The position numbers were made by a program, and so were the translations under genes. DNA of 64,000 nucleotides from Paraburkholderia phenazinium (lineage in GTDB: Bacteria; Pseudomonadota; Gammaproteobacteria; Burkholderiales; Burkholderiaceae). The stretch covers positions 1-64,000 of the forward strand of contig NZ_FSRU01000002.1 in the NCBI RefSeq assembly GCF_900142845.1, written 5' to 3'. Positions 56,686-64,000 of the stretch are shown in pieces. Below the pieces are notes generated by a model. The model had not been told where the DNA came from and made no database searches. It saw nothing but the letters and a program-made list of their open reading frames with translations. The number at the start of each line of letters is the position of its first letter. Within the stretch, counting starts at the first letter, position 1.

Positions 56686-58248
56686 ATGAAAAACATCACG
56701 ATTGTTCGCTGGCTCGCCATGACACTCGGAGGCGCACTGCTCGCGCTGGCGGTGGTCGGCGGCTACGGATTGATGCAGCTTCACGCGTCCTATCAGCGCA
56801 TCGAAGGGCTGGAGACGCGTACGATACCGAGCCTGAAATCGATATCGGCCGCGCTCGATGACGTTGCCGCCATGCGGCTTGCCGTTTACCGCTATGTTGT
56901 CGACGGTGTGGACGACGCCAGCCGTTCGGGGATGAAACGGGAGGTTGCCGAGTCGGACCGTCAGTTTGACGAAGTGATGGCTCGTGCACTGGCTCAGGAA
57001 GTCTCCGACGACACCGATCAAAAACTGTTCGTGGCGGACGGCGCCCGCATGGCCACCTATCGCGATGCCCGCGACGCGTTCTTCGAGAAGATGCAGGCGG
57101 GCGACCGCGATGGGGCGCTCGCGATGCTTCACGACGGCGGCGCCGTTCATAACGCTGCGCTGGCGCTCAACGACGGCCTGCACGAGCATCTGAGCGAGGA
57201 CATCGCGCGCGGCAAGCTCGTGCGCGAAGAAAATGCAAACGCCTACCGGCTCGCGTTCAGCCTGATGCTCGCGATCGCCGGCGCAGCGCTCGTGCTGACC
57301 GGGATACTGGGGGGCCGCCTCTATCGGCTTATCAGCCGGGGTATGCGGCAGATGCAGGACACGCTGCAGCGGGTCAGCGAGTCGCTGGATCTGTCGCAAC
57401 GCGCAAGCGTGGTGCGCATGGACGAGATTGGTCACACGGCAACGGCATTGAACAGCCTGCTCGAGCAGATGGCCGGCGTCGTCGCCGAGGTACGCTCGTC
57501 GAGCGATGCGGTCGGTGTGGCGTCGAAACAGATTGCTGCCGGCAACCTCGATCTGTCTTCGCGGACCGAACAGCAGGCTGCGTCGCTGCAACAGACGGCC
57601 AGCAACCTGGGCGAGCTCACGGCAACCGTGCAGCAAAACGCCGACGCCGCACGCCAGGCCAACGCGCTTGCGATCAGCACGACGCGAATCTCCGATGAAG
57701 GGAATCTCGCGGTCGAGCGGATGGTCGGCACGATGAACGAAATCGCATCGAGCTCCTCGCGGATCGCGGAAATCATCTCGATGATCGAAGGCGTGGCCTT
57801 TCAGACCAACATCCTCGCACTGAATGCGGCGGTTGAGGCGGCTCGCGCGGGCGAAGAAGGGCGGGGCTTCGCCGTGGTCGCGGCGGAGGTCCGTAGCCTT
57901 GCGCAACGTTCGTCGTCTGCCGCGAAGGAGATCAAGGATCTGATCGAGCAATCGGTCGCCACGATTCAGTCGGGCTCACAACAGGCGCAAGAGGCGGGTC
58001 GCGCCACCGCGGAGGTGCAACAGGCAATACGCCGGGTCGCGGGCATTGTCGAAGAGATCGCTACGGCGTCGGATTTGCAGGGTCACGGTATCGAGGAAGT
58101 CAACGTCGCGATCAGTCAGATCGATCAGGTGACGCAGCAGAATGCGGCGCTGGTCGAAGAGGCGGCGGCTGCCGCACAGTCGCTCGACGAACAGGTGACG
58201 CGCCTCGACGGGGCGGTTTCCGTCTTTACGGTCAGCAACGGTACGTAA
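56686..58248 (+). CDS. Methyl-accepting chemotaxis protein (4HB sensor)
   Basis: A 520-aa chemoreceptor: transmembrane helix 1 (about residues 9-31), a periplasmic four-helix-bundle sensor, transmembrane helix 2 (about 190-212), HAMP, and a cytoplasmic signalling helical hairpin. The hairpin tip is [20 protein letters not shown] (then [17 protein letters not shown]), which binds CheA and CheW. Adaptation sites are expected in the Glu/Gln-rich flanks. No CheR-binding pentapeptide is seen at the C-terminus (VFTVSNGT). GAAGGAG precedes the ATG. Ligand unknown. Confidence 0.95.
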   Translation: MKNITIVRWLAMTLGGALLALAVVGGYGLMQLHASYQRIEGLETRTIPSLKSISAALDDVAAMRLAVYRYVVDGVDDASRSGMKREVAESDRQFDEVMARALAQEVSDDTDQKLFVADGARMATYRDARDAFFEKMQAGDRDGALAMLHDGGAVHNAALALNDGLHEHLSEDIARGKLVREENANAYRLAFSLMLAIAGAALVLTGILGGRLYRLISRGMRQMQDTLQRVSESLDLSQRASVVRMDEIGHTATALNSLLEQMAGVVAEVRSSSDAVGVASKQIAAGNLDLSSRTEQQAASLQQTASNLGELTATVQQNADAARQANALAISTTRISDEGNLAVERMVGTMNEIASSSSRIAEIISMIEGVAFQTNILALNAAVEAARAGEEGRGFAVVAAEVRSLAQRSSSAAKEIKDLIEQSVATIQSGSQQAQEAGRATAEVQQAIRRVAGIVEEIATASDLQGHGIEEVNVAISQIDQVTQQNAALVEEAAAAAQSLDEQVTRLDGAVSVFTVSNGT

Positions 58249-58429
58249 TGCCGGTGGGTGCAATCCTGCTCCCCTATGCGGACATGAAAAAACCTTCACG
58301 CGTTCGAAGTGGCAACGACAAGCCGTCCAGCCTATGCTGAAAGCGCAACTTCTGCACCGGCCCATTTGCTAGCGCAACACGGGCCGTCTAGCCGAAGGGT
58401 GTGATCAGACAAACTGGAGGAAGACGCTC

Positions 58430-58732
58430 ATGAAGACCCCCTTGAAGTACGCATTGCCCCTCGGGCTGATGATGGCCAGCGCCTGCGCCATGGCCTCGGA
58501 CCGGCTTACCCCGCACCAATGCAACAGCTATCCGTTCAAGCCGGCAAACGGCGAATTGACGCACCGTGACATGATGCGCGAGCTGACCGAACTCGAGGCC
58601 GTCGGTTACCGGCCGGCCATCGACAACTATTCGCTCGACATCACCGACGCTCGCGCGCGGCTCATGGCGAAATATGCTACGGACTGCAAACCGGATCAGC
58701 ATGCGGCGGACGCGCCGCCGTCGAATAGCTGA
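58430..58732 (+). CDS. Small exported DUF4148-like protein
   Basis: A 100-aa protein with signal peptide MKTPLKYALPLGLMMASACAMA and a mature part of about 78 residues. The pattern ELTHRDMMRELTELEAVGYR followed by DARARLMAKY resembles DUF4148, abundant in Burkholderia and of unknown role. Two Cys in the mature part (HQCNSY, TDCKPD) could form a disulfide. GGAGG lies 9 bases before the ATG. Confidence 0.7.
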   Translation: MKTPLKYALPLGLMMASACAMASDRLTPHQCNSYPFKPANGELTHRDMMRELTELEAVGYRPAIDNYSLDITDARARLMAKYATDCKPDQHAADAPPSNS

Positions 58733-58777
58733 GGCTGGTCGACCGCTGGGCGAGGAGGGCGCCGGCCGCGACTGCGG

Positions 58778-59641
58778 TCAGGCGCCCACGCGGGCCATCC
58801 ACTCGGCGATATCGTCGACCACGGTGCCTTCGATACCATAGTAGCCGTGCGGCGACAGCGACGCGCATTCGTTCGACGAGCGCACCTCGCCCCCTTGCAC
58901 GAACAGGACGGTCGCGTGGGTGTTGCGCATCGATTGCGCAATGGCGTCGGCCATCGACGGCGGGGCCACCTTGCAGCGATCGTCGCGGTTCGCGACCACG
59001 AGCGCGGGGATGTGGACGTCCTCCGGATGGGCATCGAATACCGTCTCGTGCGAAGCGCCCAGGATCGATACCGATTCGGTCAGGATCACGCCTGCGAGTT
59101 CCTCGCCTCTCGCGTGCGAGGCCGCATTCATGGCCGCAATCGACCCCTGGCTCGTGCCCATCACCCAGACGGGCGCGTTGGCCTGCTCGTGGGCGAAGGC
59201 GACCACTTCGCGTGTCACGGCGGCATAGGCGTCGGTGCTGCGCTTGCCGCGCATCGACTGGTGATCGATGGCGTCCACGAGGACGACGCCGTAACCCCTG
59301 GCAGTCCAAAGATCGCGCGAGCGGACGACAAAGTTGTCGCCGTGCCTGATCACGCCGTCTTTCTCGATACCGATATCGTCGGCGCCACCCGAAAACATCA
59401 CGATGATGCCGCGCACTTGCGACGGCGGCGCGTCGTACAGCACGCGTTGAAACTCGCCGCCTTCGAGCGGCAGGTCGCGTACCAGTACGCCGCCTTGCGA
59501 TGCGACGCCGATGGCTGCTTCGTTCGCGGGGTGGTGGTGATGCGGTTCGAAGTCGGACGCGTATGTCGTGGCAGTCGCAAACGCGCAAAGCGTGGCGGCA
59601 ACGAGGGCTGTGCGAAGGCAAGCAGTTTTAAGCGAGAACAC
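58778..59641 (-). CDS. Exported alpha/beta hydrolase
   Basis: A 287-aa protein starting at GTG 59641 with AGAGG upstream. The signal peptide ends near TTYA-SDFEP and is followed by a His run (EPHHHHP). The fold is an alpha/beta hydrolase: nucleophile Ser164 in GTSQG, acid in VVANRDDRCKV and His in SPHGYYGIEG. A pair of cysteines (DDRCKV and NECASL) may be a disulfide. Substrate unknown; the form resembles small periplasmic esterase-like proteins. Confidence 0.8.
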   Translation of the reverse strand: MFSLKTACLRTALVAATLCAFATATTYASDFEPHHHHPANEAAIGVASQGGVLVRDLPLEGGEFQRVLYDAPPSQVRGIIVMFSGGADDIGIEKDGVIRHGDNFVVRSRDLWTARGYGVVLVDAIDHQSMRGKRSTDAYAAVTREVVAFAHEQANAPVWVMGTSQGSIAAMNAASHARGEELAGVILTESVSILGASHETVFDAHPEDVHIPALVVANRDDRCKVAPPSMADAIAQSMRNTHATVLFVQGGEVRSSNECASLSPHGYYGIEGTVVDDIAEWMARVGA

Positions 59642-59867
59642 GTAACGCCTCTTGATCAGGGTTCAGCAAAACGTCATGTCGCCCAGGTGGATGACAAAGG
59701 CGAGGATACGAGACACGGCGCCAAATTGAAAATACCTGTGAATGGCGGTTGCCATATCTCCTGCGTATGGGAGCCCGGTGCTCAATCATGATGTGTGACG
59801 CACGACCCGCGCTGCACGTCGAAAACCGACCCGCTAGAATAGAGTCACGTTAAACCGCCTGTCCGCC

Positions 59868-60407
59868 ATGCACTCACACGAATCCCTCCAGAAACTGGAC
59901 GTCATCGCAGCCGACCAGCTTGCCGAGCATCTGCCGGCGCATGTCATTGGCCATTTGCCGCCTGGCGAAGTGATCGTATTCACCGTCAGCGACGACGCTT
60001 CGGACACAGCCGCCTTCAGCGCGCGCTACGGCTTCGGCCTGGAAGATTGCGCGAACACGATCGTGATCCGCTACAAGAAGGACAGCGCCGAGCACTACGC
60101 CGCGATCGTCACGCTCGGTTCGCTGCGGCTCGATATCAACGGTGCGGTCAAGGCGCATCTCGGCGCGCAGCGGCTCTCGTTCGCCAAGCGGGAGGTCGCG
60201 GTCGAACATAGCGGCATGGAATTCGGCGGTATCACGGCGTTCGGGGTTCCGGACGATTGGCGCATCCTCGTCGACGCTGCGGTGATGGAGCGCGAGCAGG
60301 TCGTGATGGGCGCCGGTTTGCGCGCGGCCAAATTGCTGCTGGCACCGGCTGTGCTGCGCAGCTTGCGGAACTGCGAGATTGCGGCGCTGACGCTGGCCGA
60401 GGAATAA
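59868..60407 (+). CDS. YbaK/EbsC-type aminoacyl-tRNA deacylase
   Basis: A 179-aa protein of the YbaK/ProX editing superfamily. Family features: DCANTIVIRYKKDSAEHYAA (the usual KTLxF-like segment), RLSFAKREVAVEHSGMEFGG, then ITAFGVPDDWRILVDAAVME (the glycine loop GVxP). Such enzymes hydrolyse mischarged tRNAs. The conserved lysine of the editing site is probably K in RYKKD. Monocistronic appearance; divergent from the hydrolase gene. Confidence 0.82.
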   Translation: MHSHESLQKLDVIAADQLAEHLPAHVIGHLPPGEVIVFTVSDDASDTAAFSARYGFGLEDCANTIVIRYKKDSAEHYAAIVTLGSLRLDINGAVKAHLGAQRLSFAKREVAVEHSGMEFGGITAFGVPDDWRILVDAAVMEREQVVMGAGLRAAKLLLAPAVLRSLRNCEIAALTLAEE

Positions 60408-60573
60408 GCCGCGCGGGCCGCCCCCTGCGCAACCCGAACGCGCCCCGCAAATATCCCTTAGCTTCAACCACTTGCCCGCTTTGCCCGCGAGTTATCCACA
60501 TCCTTACGAACAGAATGTGTGGACAACTTGCGAATCGGCGCGCGCGGGTTTGCCACATGTCGAAGCATCGATC

Positions 60574-60609
60574 AAACAATATAAACCGTATATACTGTTT
60601 ATATTGTTT
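60574..60609. promoter_or_regulatory. 36-bp operator-like palindrome
   Basis: AAACAATATAAAC (60574-60586), centre CGTATATACT containing the smaller palindrome GTATATAC, and GTTTATATTGTTT (60597-60609): perfect 13-base inverted arms. It is AT-rich within high-GC DNA, 17 bases upstream of the Lys/Ala-rich protein's start, and would overlap its promoter (TATACT at 60591). Probably an autoregulatory site. Confidence 0.7.
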
Positions 60610-60626
60610 ATGACATGGAGATGACA

Positions 60627-61352
60627 ATGAACGAACCCAGCATCAAAAAACCGACCAAGAAGGCCTTTCACTTTCCGAAGGGTGCAACGGCGACCACCGC
60701 AACGGATGACGCCCAGGCCGCCGCACCGGTCGAAGCAACCGTGAAAGCGCAGGCGGCCGCAGCACCGAAAGCGTCGCGCGGCAGCAAGGCCGCTGTGAAG
60801 GCAGAAGCTGCGCCGAAGGCGAAGGCTGTAGCGAAAGACAAGGCCGCACCGAAGGCAGAAACCGCCACCAAGGAAAAGGCAGCGCCGAAGGCGAAAGCCG
60901 AACCGAAGCAAAAGGCCGCGCCCAAAGCCAGAACCGCAGCGAAAGAGAAAGCGGCTGAGGTTAGCGTAGTGGCGGCCGACAAGCCCCAGCGCGCGAAGAA
61001 GGACACGGCGGAGAAGGACGCTGCGAAAAAGGAAACCGCGAAAAAAGCCGGCACGAAGAAAGAAGCTGTGAAGAAAGAGGCGGTGAAGAAAGAAGCGGTG
61101 AAGAAGGAAACCGTAAAGAAAGAAGTCACGAAGAAAGAGAAAGTCGTCCGCGACAGCTTCACGATGCCCAAATCCGATTACGACAAAATCGCTGCCCTGA
61201 AGCAAAAATGCCTCGACGCCGGCGTGTCGGTGAAGAAGAGCGAAGTGCTGCGTGCGGGTCTGCTGCTGCTCGAAGGCGCAACGTCGAATCGTCTGCTGGC
61301 GGCGATTGCTGCGCTGGAAACCGTCAAGACCGGCCGCCCGACGCAGTCGTAA
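60627..61352 (+). CDS. Lys/Ala-rich histone-like protein with C-terminal RHH-like domain
   Basis: A 241-aa protein. Residues about 35-110 are KAAPKA-type repeats like histone H1/AlgP tails; residues about 140-175 are pentad repeats (KKEAVKKEAVKKEAVKKETV). The last 65 residues are folded (RDSFTMPKSDYDKIAALKQK, then VKKSEVLRAGLLLLEGATS), a pattern like ribbon-helix-helix dimers. It probably coats or bridges DNA, with the tail giving non-specific contacts. GGAG at 60617 suits ATG 60627; another ATG lies at 60615. The palindrome directly upstream suggests autoregulation. Confidence 0.75.
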   Translation: MNEPSIKKPTKKAFHFPKGATATTATDDAQAAAPVEATVKAQAAAAPKASRGSKAAVKAEAAPKAKAVAKDKAAPKAETATKEKAAPKAKAEPKQKAAPKARTAAKEKAAEVSVVAADKPQRAKKDTAEKDAAKKETAKKAGTKKEAVKKEAVKKEAVKKETVKKEVTKKEKVVRDSFTMPKSDYDKIAALKQKCLDAGVSVKKSEVLRAGLLLLEGATSNRLLAAIAALETVKTGRPTQS

Positions 61353-61510
61353 CGTAGGGTCGTATCGGCTGCGCATTTCGCGTTGACCTGGAGAGTCGCC
61401 CCCCGTCGGATTCCGCGACGGGGGTCACGCAAGTGACACTGCTTTTCACTATCGTGGACAGGCTCACTCCTATCGTGGAGCGGGCCTCGTAGCAGATACC
61501 GGAGACTTCC

Positions 61511-61729
61511 ATGAGCGATCAACACGAAGTTCATCACCATCACCACGAAGCAGCCAAGCACCTCGATTCGGCCGCCAGGCACCATCGCGAAGCGGCGAAG
61601 CATGCCGAGTCGGGCGATCACGAGGCGGCCAGCCATCATGCGCATCTCGCGCACGGTCATGGCCTGCATGCGAGCGAGCACGCCGAGCATGCCGCCAAGA
61701 AGGCAGCGCATCTGCACAGCGGTCACTGA
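61511..61729 (+). CDS. Histidine-rich small protein
   Basis: A 72-aa protein made almost only of His, Ala, Glu, Lys and Ser, with motifs HHHHHEAAKHL and repeated xAxxHxxxA spacing typical of a helical bundle. About a quarter of residues are His, so metal binding (Ni, Zn, Cu) or pH buffering is plausible. No signal peptide, Cys or Trp. GGAGAC precedes the ATG. No function is established. Confidence 0.75.
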   Translation: MSDQHEVHHHHHEAAKHLDSAARHHREAAKHAESGDHEAASHHAHLAHGHGLHASEHAEHAAKKAAHLHSGH

Positions 61730-61801
61730 TTAGCCGTGTGACTGTGTATGGGCCGGAAGGCGCGCCCGAACCGAGCGCGCCCTCCGGACAGCACAAACCG
61801 C

Positions 61802-62893
61802 TTACCTGATCGACTGAATCTGCGCCTGGCTCAGTTCCCACGTATGCGGCGGCAGCGGAATGAAGTGCACCGTATCGAGGTACGCTTCATTGGTTTCTGA
61901 CGGCACGATCGACCACAGCAAGAAGCGGCGCAATGCTGCAGCCGTCGCTGGATCCGCCTGCTTCGTCGACACCACCGCATACTCATAGTTGACGAGCGGG
62001 TAGGCACCCGAGGCCGGCGCATACACGAGACTGAGCCTCTCATCAGCCGGTGTGCGCGGACCCAGCGACGCGGCGCCCGCCGTGATCGTCTCCTTGGTGG
62101 GCAGCACGAATTCGCCGGCGCCGTTCTTGAGCGCGACGGTACCTAGCTGCGCGGCGGCCAGCTTGTCGGAGAAGCTGACGCCGACATAGCCGATCGAATA
62201 CGGCGTCGACTGCAAGGCCTGCACCATCCCCGCGTTACCCACGGCCGTCGCGCTACCCGGCACGTTCGGCCACGCGATCGTCGTGCCGTAGCCCTTGTCG
62301 TTTTCCCAGTCCGGCGTCGCGAACGACAGGAACTGTGTGAACACGAACGTATCGCCGGAGCCTTCGGCGCGGTGGATCGGCACGATCGCATGATGCGGCA
62401 GCGCGACGCCCGGATTGAGCGCCGCGATCTGCGGCGCGTCCCAGGTGCGAATCGCGCCGTTGTAGATCCCGGCGAGCACCGGTCCATCCAGCTTGAGATG
62501 CGCTGCGTCAAGACCGGGCAGGTTGTAGTTGACGGTCTGCGCGGCAATCGCCAGCGGCACGTTGATGATCTGCGGATGTTGCCGCATCTCGGCATCGGAC
62601 ATATACGCATCCGACGCGCCGATCAGCACCTTGCCCGCCAGCACCTGCTGGATGCCGGCCTCCGAGCCGGTTCCCGCCACGTTAATGTGGATGCCCGGAT
62701 GCGACCGGGTATACGCATCCACCCAGGTCGTGAAAAGCGGGTACAGCAGGGTCGAGCCGGTTTCGGTCAGCGTGAGGTCTTGCGCATTGGCAAATGCGCC
62801 CGTCATCAGCGCAAGCGTTGCAACGCACAGCGGCGCTGCGGCCCAATGCCGCCAGCGCAGGCGCAGTACCGGGTTCTTAACGTGGTGAGTCAT
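61802..62893 (-). CDS. pstS: PstS-like phosphate-binding protein
   Basis: A 363-aa exported protein; signal peptide cut near ANA-QDLTL. The phosphate-site motifs are TETGSTLLYPLFTTW, VAGTGSEAGIQQVLAG, GASDAYMSD and HRAEGSGDTFVFTQFLS, typical of PstS. No pstCAB follows in the window; instead the next gene upstream on this strand is an MFS transporter 69 bases away. So it may be an orphan PstS acting with a distant ABC system. Confidence 0.88.
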   Translation of the reverse strand: MTHHVKNPVLRLRWRHWAAAPLCVATLALMTGAFANAQDLTLTETGSTLLYPLFTTWVDAYTRSHPGIHINVAGTGSEAGIQQVLAGKVLIGASDAYMSDAEMRQHPQIINVPLAIAAQTVNYNLPGLDAAHLKLDGPVLAGIYNGAIRTWDAPQIAALNPGVALPHHAIVPIHRAEGSGDTFVFTQFLSFATPDWENDKGYGTTIAWPNVPGSATAVGNAGMVQALQSTPYSIGYVGVSFSDKLAAAQLGTVALKNGAGEFVLPTKETITAGAASLGPRTPADERLSLVYAPASGAYPLVNYEYAVVSTKQADPATAAALRRFLLWSIVPSETNEAYLDTVHFIPLPPHTWELSQAQIQSIR

Positions 62894-62962
62894 GCCTCTC
62901 TCCGTCGCATTACTTGGGAAGCCATCTTGTGGTTGAAGCCGCCAGGACGATGCGTGGACGGG

Positions 62963-64000
62963 TTAGTGTCCAATCTCGTCGAGGCTCACACCATTCGTTT
63001 CGATGCGGAAGATCCACGTCACCACGGCGCCGAGAATCGACGTACCCACGAGAATGTAGAGCAGCGGGCCGGTGCCGATACCGGTCAGCAGTATGGGAAA
63101 CAGGAACGCCGTCGCCACCGCGCCGATCTTGCCGACGGCGGCCGCAAAACCGGCGCCGGTGCCGCGAATCGCGGTCGGGAACACTTCGCCCGCCAGCAGA
63201 TAGGTCTGCGCGTTCGGTCCCAGGTTGGTCATGAAGTTGAACAGCATGAACCCGGCGAAGATGATGACGGTCCGGGTGGAGCCTTCGAATCCATCGGAGA
63301 ACGAAGCAAGCAGCAGTCCGGCCGCGCAACCGATGAAGCCGACCACCTGCAGCCAGATGCGTCCCACCTTGTCCGCGAGGATGACCGCGAAGATGATCCC
63401 TACAATCAGCAGCATCGTGATCAGCGCAGCGCCCTTGGCGGCGAGGATGTCGTTGAGGATCAGGTCGGTGATGCTGCGCACGTGGTCCTGCTTGGCGCCA
63501 AATGCGGCGCCGAGGATGGTCGGCGTGAAGATGCCGATCCCGTAGGTGCCCAGATCCTGCAGGAACCACGGCACCGAGGCGAGGATCGTCGCGCGCAGGT
63601 TGCGCCTGGCGAACAGCGCGAAAAAGCTGCCCTGGCCGCCGTGGCCGGTGGCGGCGTTGTCGATCTCGCGCGACAGCGCGATGCTGGTCGGATACTGCGG
63701 CGTGCGCACCAGCAGGCGTGTCGCTGCCGCCTCGGCACGATCCACCGCGCCGCGGATATGCAGCCAGCTCGGGCTTTCGGTGATGAAGAAACGGCCAACG
63801 GTCACCGCCAGCGCCGGGATGATCGCTGTGCCGTACATCCAGCGCCATGCATCGAGGTTCGGGATCGTCGAGAGCACGAGAAAGCCCACGGCGGTACCGC
63901 CCAGGGCGCCGAGCGCCTGGAAGCCGAACGCGGCGAGCACCAGCTTGCCGCGGCTTGTACTGGGGATGCTTTCGGAGATGATCATGTGCGCGGTCGGATA
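62963..64000 (-). CDS. MFS transporter (N-terminal part missing)
   Basis: The open frame runs off the right end of the window; about 345 C-terminal residues are visible with about nine helices. MFS features: SRGKLVLAAFGFQALGALGG, RFFITESPSWLHIRGAVDRA (the sugar/phosphate porter ESPSWL motif), ADKVGRIWLQVVGF (GxxxDxxGRR-like loop) and GEVFPTAIRGTGAGFAAAVG. These fit the sugar porter/phosphate:H+ symporter branch. Location next to a PstS-like gene favours phosphate, but this is inference. Confidence 0.87.
   Translation of the reverse strand, partial: YPTAHMIISESIPSTSRGKLVLAAFGFQALGALGGTAVGFLVLSTIPNLDAWRWMYGTAIIPALAVTVGRFFITESPSWLHIRGAVDRAEAAATRLLVRTPQYPTSIALSREIDNAATGHGGQGSFFALFARRNLRATILASVPWFLQDLGTYGIGIFTPTILGAAFGAKQDHVRSITDLILNDILAAKGAALITMLLIVGIIFAVILADKVGRIWLQVVGFIGCAAGLLLASFSDGFEGSTRTVIIFAGFMLFNFMTNLGPNAQTYLLAGEVFPTAIRGTGAGFAAAVGKIGAVATAFLFPILLTGIGTGPLLYILVGTSILGAVVTWIFRIETNGVSLDEIGH

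Overview
The window is high-GC chromosomal DNA from a betaproteobacterium, most likely Paraburkholderia or a close plant-associated Burkholderia relative. The evidence is the gene families (DUF3563, DUF4148, the ftrABCD iron transporter, a bfd-tonB-exbB-exbD iron block, pirin with a divergent LysR gene) and the rhizobial-type effector family. The species call is inference.

Layout. 1-9784: housekeeping and metabolic genes (cueR 3' part, DUF3563, rlmJ, an aldo/keto reductase, bdhA with a patatin-like lipase, tyrB, uvrB). 9785-24268: iron and redox region with three Fur-like boxes (ftrABCD, hemP, exbD-exbB-tonB, bfd, bfr), plus murI, OsmC and pirin/LysR genes, class I fumarase and a UPF0114 membrane protein. 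Two very short reading frames lie here: a 33-aa exported peptide with its own promoter and terminator, and a 20-aa membrane micropeptide upstream of tonB.

24486-44840: a complete type III secretion (T3SS) island between the UPF0114 gene and acs. A single run of overlapping genes (26561-40567) reads sctC-D-E?-F?-G-I-J-K-L-Q-R-S-T-U-V-N-O, close to the Yersinia ysc order. On the left, in the opposite direction, are a ribbon-helix-helix regulator candidate, a glycine-rich harpin-like protein and an unknown protein. On the right are two effector candidates: a NopE/DUF1521 self-cleaving type and a 997-aa protein with a C-terminal ADP-ribosyltransferase signature. Two things stand out. SctU ends just before its NPTH autocleavage domain, and sctP and sctW are absent, so the usual substrate-switch parts are missing. 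sctQ carries a well-formed internal start for a SctQ-C fragment.

45341-53230: acs, then a second accessory insertion (47501-50500), then a DUF4212/symporter pair and tRNA-Ser(GGA). The insertion holds two divergent proteins sharing a leader module. One ends in a CNF-like Rho-deamidase domain with the Cys-His spacing of CNF1; the other has no catalytic domain. I infer that a core fumarase-UPF0114-acs-DUF4212-symporter block has been interrupted twice by virulence or symbiosis cargo.

53581-64000: a cupredoxin-like exported protein coupled to a GGDEF-EAL protein, a chemoreceptor, small exported proteins, a YbaK-type deacylase, a lysine/alanine-rich DNA-binding protein behind a large perfect palindrome, a His-rich peptide, a PstS-like protein and a truncated MFS transporter. 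No insertion sequence, integrase or CRISPR array was seen.
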